Program-made: the position numbers and the translations under genes | Shown here: positions 61,239 through 64,000 of the stretch, piece after piece | Layout: the number at the start of each line of letters is the position of its first letter | Position numbering within the stretch: position 1 is the stretch's first letter | Notes under the pieces: generated by a model | What the model saw: only the letters and a program-made list of their open reading frames with translations | The model's database searches: none | What the model was told of the DNA's origin: nothing | NCBI GenBank assembly: GCA_963402885.1 | Contig: OY727098.1 | Location: forward strand, 868,001-932,000 | Source of the DNA: Antedon bifida | Lineage: Eukaryota > Echinodermata > Crinoidea > Comatulida > Antedonidae | Length of the DNA: 64,000 nt | Reading direction: 5' to 3'

Positions 61239-61279
61239 TTTCTCAATCTGTAACCCCGTGGGGGTTTATGGGCCTTTAC

Positions 61280-61441
61280 AAAATGGCGGCCAAAATATTC
61301 AAATAGCTTATCTTCGTAATGGCTGGTTATTCACATATATTTATATTCCCTCCATACATTTTGTCCAAATAGCTGTAACTACTATTTCTGGCATTTTGAC
61401 CATTACGAAGATATTTAGCTATTAATATTTTGGCCGCCATC
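61280..61441. repeat. Long inverted repeat with ATGGCGGCC arms
   Basis: Arms of about 42 bases, starting AAATGGCGGCCAAAATATT and ending AATATTTTGGCCGCCAT, also share TAGCT and TTCGTAATGG blocks, and are separated by some 75 bases. It is a foldback element or MITE. The arm tips resemble YY1 sites. Confidence 0.8.
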
Positions 61442-62788
61442 TAGTAAGGCTTTATTATCTCTCTTGCAATGGCACTCTCCTTATCATGTTGTCTTTATGT
61501 TCAACCTTAATTCAATTCATTCCGCATATTTTTGTAGCCAGTCGGCTTCAATGTTTCTCCTTTTTCTTTACCGATAGTACGTGCGTATGTAATATACCAC
61601 AGTTACTTTGAACACAAATATTGATTTGAACATTTTACTCACTCAATAAATAATTACTAAGCCTACCGGATAATACATTAATTAAAATAAGGCTATCATT
61701 ATATACATACATATTTATTTTTCGTTAAATTAGCCTATAATACAAAACTCATAAATGATGAAATTTAAATATTTCTCTCAATGAATACAATCAAACTTAG
61801 GCAATACATTTTATTTATCAAAAGGTGAACTTATATCATTATATTTAGATTTAGTCTCTGAAATAATATTACACTCAGTAGTGGTCATCAATAGATGACT
61901 TTGTCACACATTTGCCCGTGGCCTTATAAGAGTCCTTGAATGGAAATATCACTTTTCGTTGCAAGATAGGCCTATAAGGTAAAACAGCTAGAAAGAGAAA
62001 CTTTTGGAAAACAATCCTTCGTCAGGCCTAATATCCATGGACCATAATAATAATCCTTATTGGAAAAAATACCAATTTATATTGGTAGCACTCGTATCCA
62101 TGAAAAATAAACGAAAAACTTTAAAAACGACAATAAATGAAAATAAGTCAATTAAAAATAATTAAAAGAACTTATAGCAACAACAACAGAATAATTTGGC
62201 ATCAAATTATGTTTGATATCATCAATCAATAAAGATGATAACGTTTTACATAATGATTAGGAATATAATACAACACTGTGCTTTCAAGTTTCAAATCTAA
62301 TTTTAAAATGTTCTATATTTCATCTAAATTGTACTGTAGTCTTAGTTGTTACAATTTTATATTTTACAATTATTAATATGACCATATATTGCAATTTCAG
62401 CGAAATCAATTAAGATTCAGTTACTGATACCCACAGCTTGTTATTTTCTGTCCGTAAATTTTCCTGTTGATATTTAATGGACACTAGATTAAACAGGTAC
62501 TGAAACTTACATTAGTGTCTGAGGGATTCATAGCTCACAACAATTTGTTATGGGTTTTTTTAATATTCACGATCGGTGTCAATGACTTTATAAGTCTTAA
62601 TTAAAATCGCCATTTATTTTGACTGACATTTTTTATTTAGACTTTCAGTAAAATAGCATTAAATCATCTGATTGTGGTTATGAAGGATAAATTCAATCTA
62701 CGTACATAAAAATGACTTATGAATTAGCAAATACGAGATAGATATTCTAGGATGTACCGTATAAGGCCTACTTGCCAGAAACGGAAAG

Positions 62789-63855
62789 TTAACAATATTT
62801 AACCAGCGGATACGATTGCGACTGTTTCTGATAATACACAATATCAGACTCTCCTGGTACTCGGTCCTCAATACTTGACTGTGAAAAGGCGATGCATGCG
62901 TTAGTTACAGAGTTAAACTTAAACGCTTTACAACACGGTAGATGTACACATGTTTTTGAACATGCCAATGCAGATGTCTCCGTACCTTCGTAGAGCTGTG
63001 ATCCCGTAATGCCCAGTGATTGAACAACCTTCGAAAATGTTGCGCTTTTGTCGAACGGCCAATCTATCAAAACAATAAAAAAAAATTATTAAAGTATGTA
63101 ATTGGCATGCAATTGGCAACTATAAAATAGAGGTAAAGAGTGATGGTTATGTATTACTTTCTAGTGAACTTCCACCACATCAAGATTGGGAATGTATAGC
63201 CACGGAGAACTTATTTCTCCGTGTTGTAACACTGTTTGTCACGTAGACATACTTTCAAGTATCTTGTCTTTTGCAGCTTTCATTTCCACTTCATTTAATG
63301 CATGGCTGTAAACTTGTAATGCAGCTACTCTAGCAAATAAATCATCGTTGGAACTTCCGAGTTGTAGCTCACTTAAGTCCAGGTCCATGCTATCGAAATC
63401 TGTAAACGCAATGCTAGCGATCTCTCCATCTCTCCACAGTTTGAAGTTTCTTTTTGAACCGTCAAATGTAATGGCAATAAAAGTCCAAACACTTGGTAAA
63501 AGTACGTGTGCTTTCGTTATCTCCTGATCATTGTAGGAAACCGTGACTTCTGAATGATATAAGTAGTTATTCGAATATGTTTGTTCAATTTTGAGATGTG
63601 TGTCGCCGTTGATGGTGCTTAGTATTTCACCAGACGATACTTCATTTGGATATATGTACATCGTTACTGTTAACGCTGTTACTTCATTCCCAACACTCTG
63701 ACTGTCAATAGTAATAGCATGGTTTAAGGACTGAATATTATCGTCTAAACAGTCAGAATTTATGTTTACGGAATTAGTAGATGCAAACCATGATTGTAGG
63801 CAACTAAGGCTAAGATCTGATATCTGAAGAGCACTCAAGTCTGGAATTACTGAAC
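62789..63855 (-). CDS. LamG-like plus PAN/apple protein, 3' part (runs off the right edge)
   Basis: Two terminal exons, 63855-63253 and 63063-62789, join in phase 1 and end in a stop; upstream exons lie beyond the window. The first exon (about 200 residues) has the concanavalin-like/LamG pattern of long beta strands: ALTVTMYIYPNE, VWTFIAITFDGSKRNFKLWR and a closing VAALQVYSHALNEVEM. The last exon (about 90 residues) is PAN-like, with ACSKTC, CCKAFKF and a late CIAFSQ. Both domains occur in secreted or surface adhesion proteins, so an extracellular role is likely. The complete protein and its name cannot be given from this fragment. Confidence 0.75.
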
Positions 63856-64000
63856 CTAAGTAGAACGAAATTACAAAAAAACAAATATATAAACAAACCT
63901 TTAATATATATATTTATATAGAGAAAGAGAAGTTTAAACGTTATTAAATCTGAGAAATAGTATTATACTTTAGGCCTATATATTATATTATACTTAAATA

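Larger units (their letters stand above)
59386..62788. other. RPS14 upstream region and intergenic interval
   Basis: It contains the probable RPS14 first intron, a complete SINE (60090-60318), a candidate TOP promoter (60760-60804), a TIR element (61013-61238), a long inverted repeat (61280-61441) and about 1.3 kb next to the LamG/PAN gene in which I see nothing. TAGGCCTA words are frequent near 60310-60450. Confidence 0.5.

Overview
This is AT-rich animal nuclear DNA with intron-containing genes, GT-AG splice sites and many short transposon-derived repeats. Its proteins (COX18, ZSWIM8, RPS14, LASP, an effector caspase, a synaptotagmin-like protein and an SRCR/kringle/trypsin mosaic) point to a deuterostome invertebrate. 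An echinoderm is my best guess, supported by the pervasive TAGGCCTA-type palindromes, but no sequence here proves the clade. All exon models below were built by hand from splice sites and reading phase. For each complete gene the summed coding length is a multiple of three with a single terminal stop.

Layout. 2.0-9.0 kb (-): LASP, a LIM-nebulin-SH3 actin-binding protein. 11.4-13.9 kb (+): a divergent double-C2 synaptotagmin-like protein. 13.9-18.8 kb: gene-free and packed with repeats and miniature transposons. 18.8-21.6 kb (-): an executioner-type caspase. 22.6-35.9 kb (+): a 25-exon secreted mosaic serine protease related to neurotrypsin, the most remarkable gene of the window. 36.8-39.6 kb (-): COX18, a mitochondrial membrane insertase. 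42.0-54.4 kb (-): ZSWIM8, the Cullin-RING substrate receptor of target-directed microRNA decay. 54.4-57.7 kb: minisatellite and foldback elements. 57.7-59.4 kb (-): RPS14, with a probable non-coding first exon near 60.77 kb. 62.8 kb to beyond the right edge (-): 3' part of a LamG-like plus PAN/apple secreted protein.

The genes do not form one pathway. The most informative neighbourhood is the head-to-head pair of caspase and neurotrypsin-like protease, whose start codons lie about 1.05 kb apart. The protease combines a basic proline-rich segment, three SRCR, three PAN, one kringle, one fucolectin-type (FTP) and three LDLa modules with an intact trypsin domain. The modules are mostly bounded by phase-1 introns, a textbook exon-shuffling product with a layout I do not recognise as a standard one.

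The non-coding part holds several recognisable repeat families. They include a six-copy palindromic MITE, a TTAA-flanked piggyBac-like element inserted into a tandem repeat, and a 1.55-kb TA-flanked element carrying evenly spaced TGACGTCA palindromes. There are also several other TIR elements, tRNA-derived SINEs and minisatellites.
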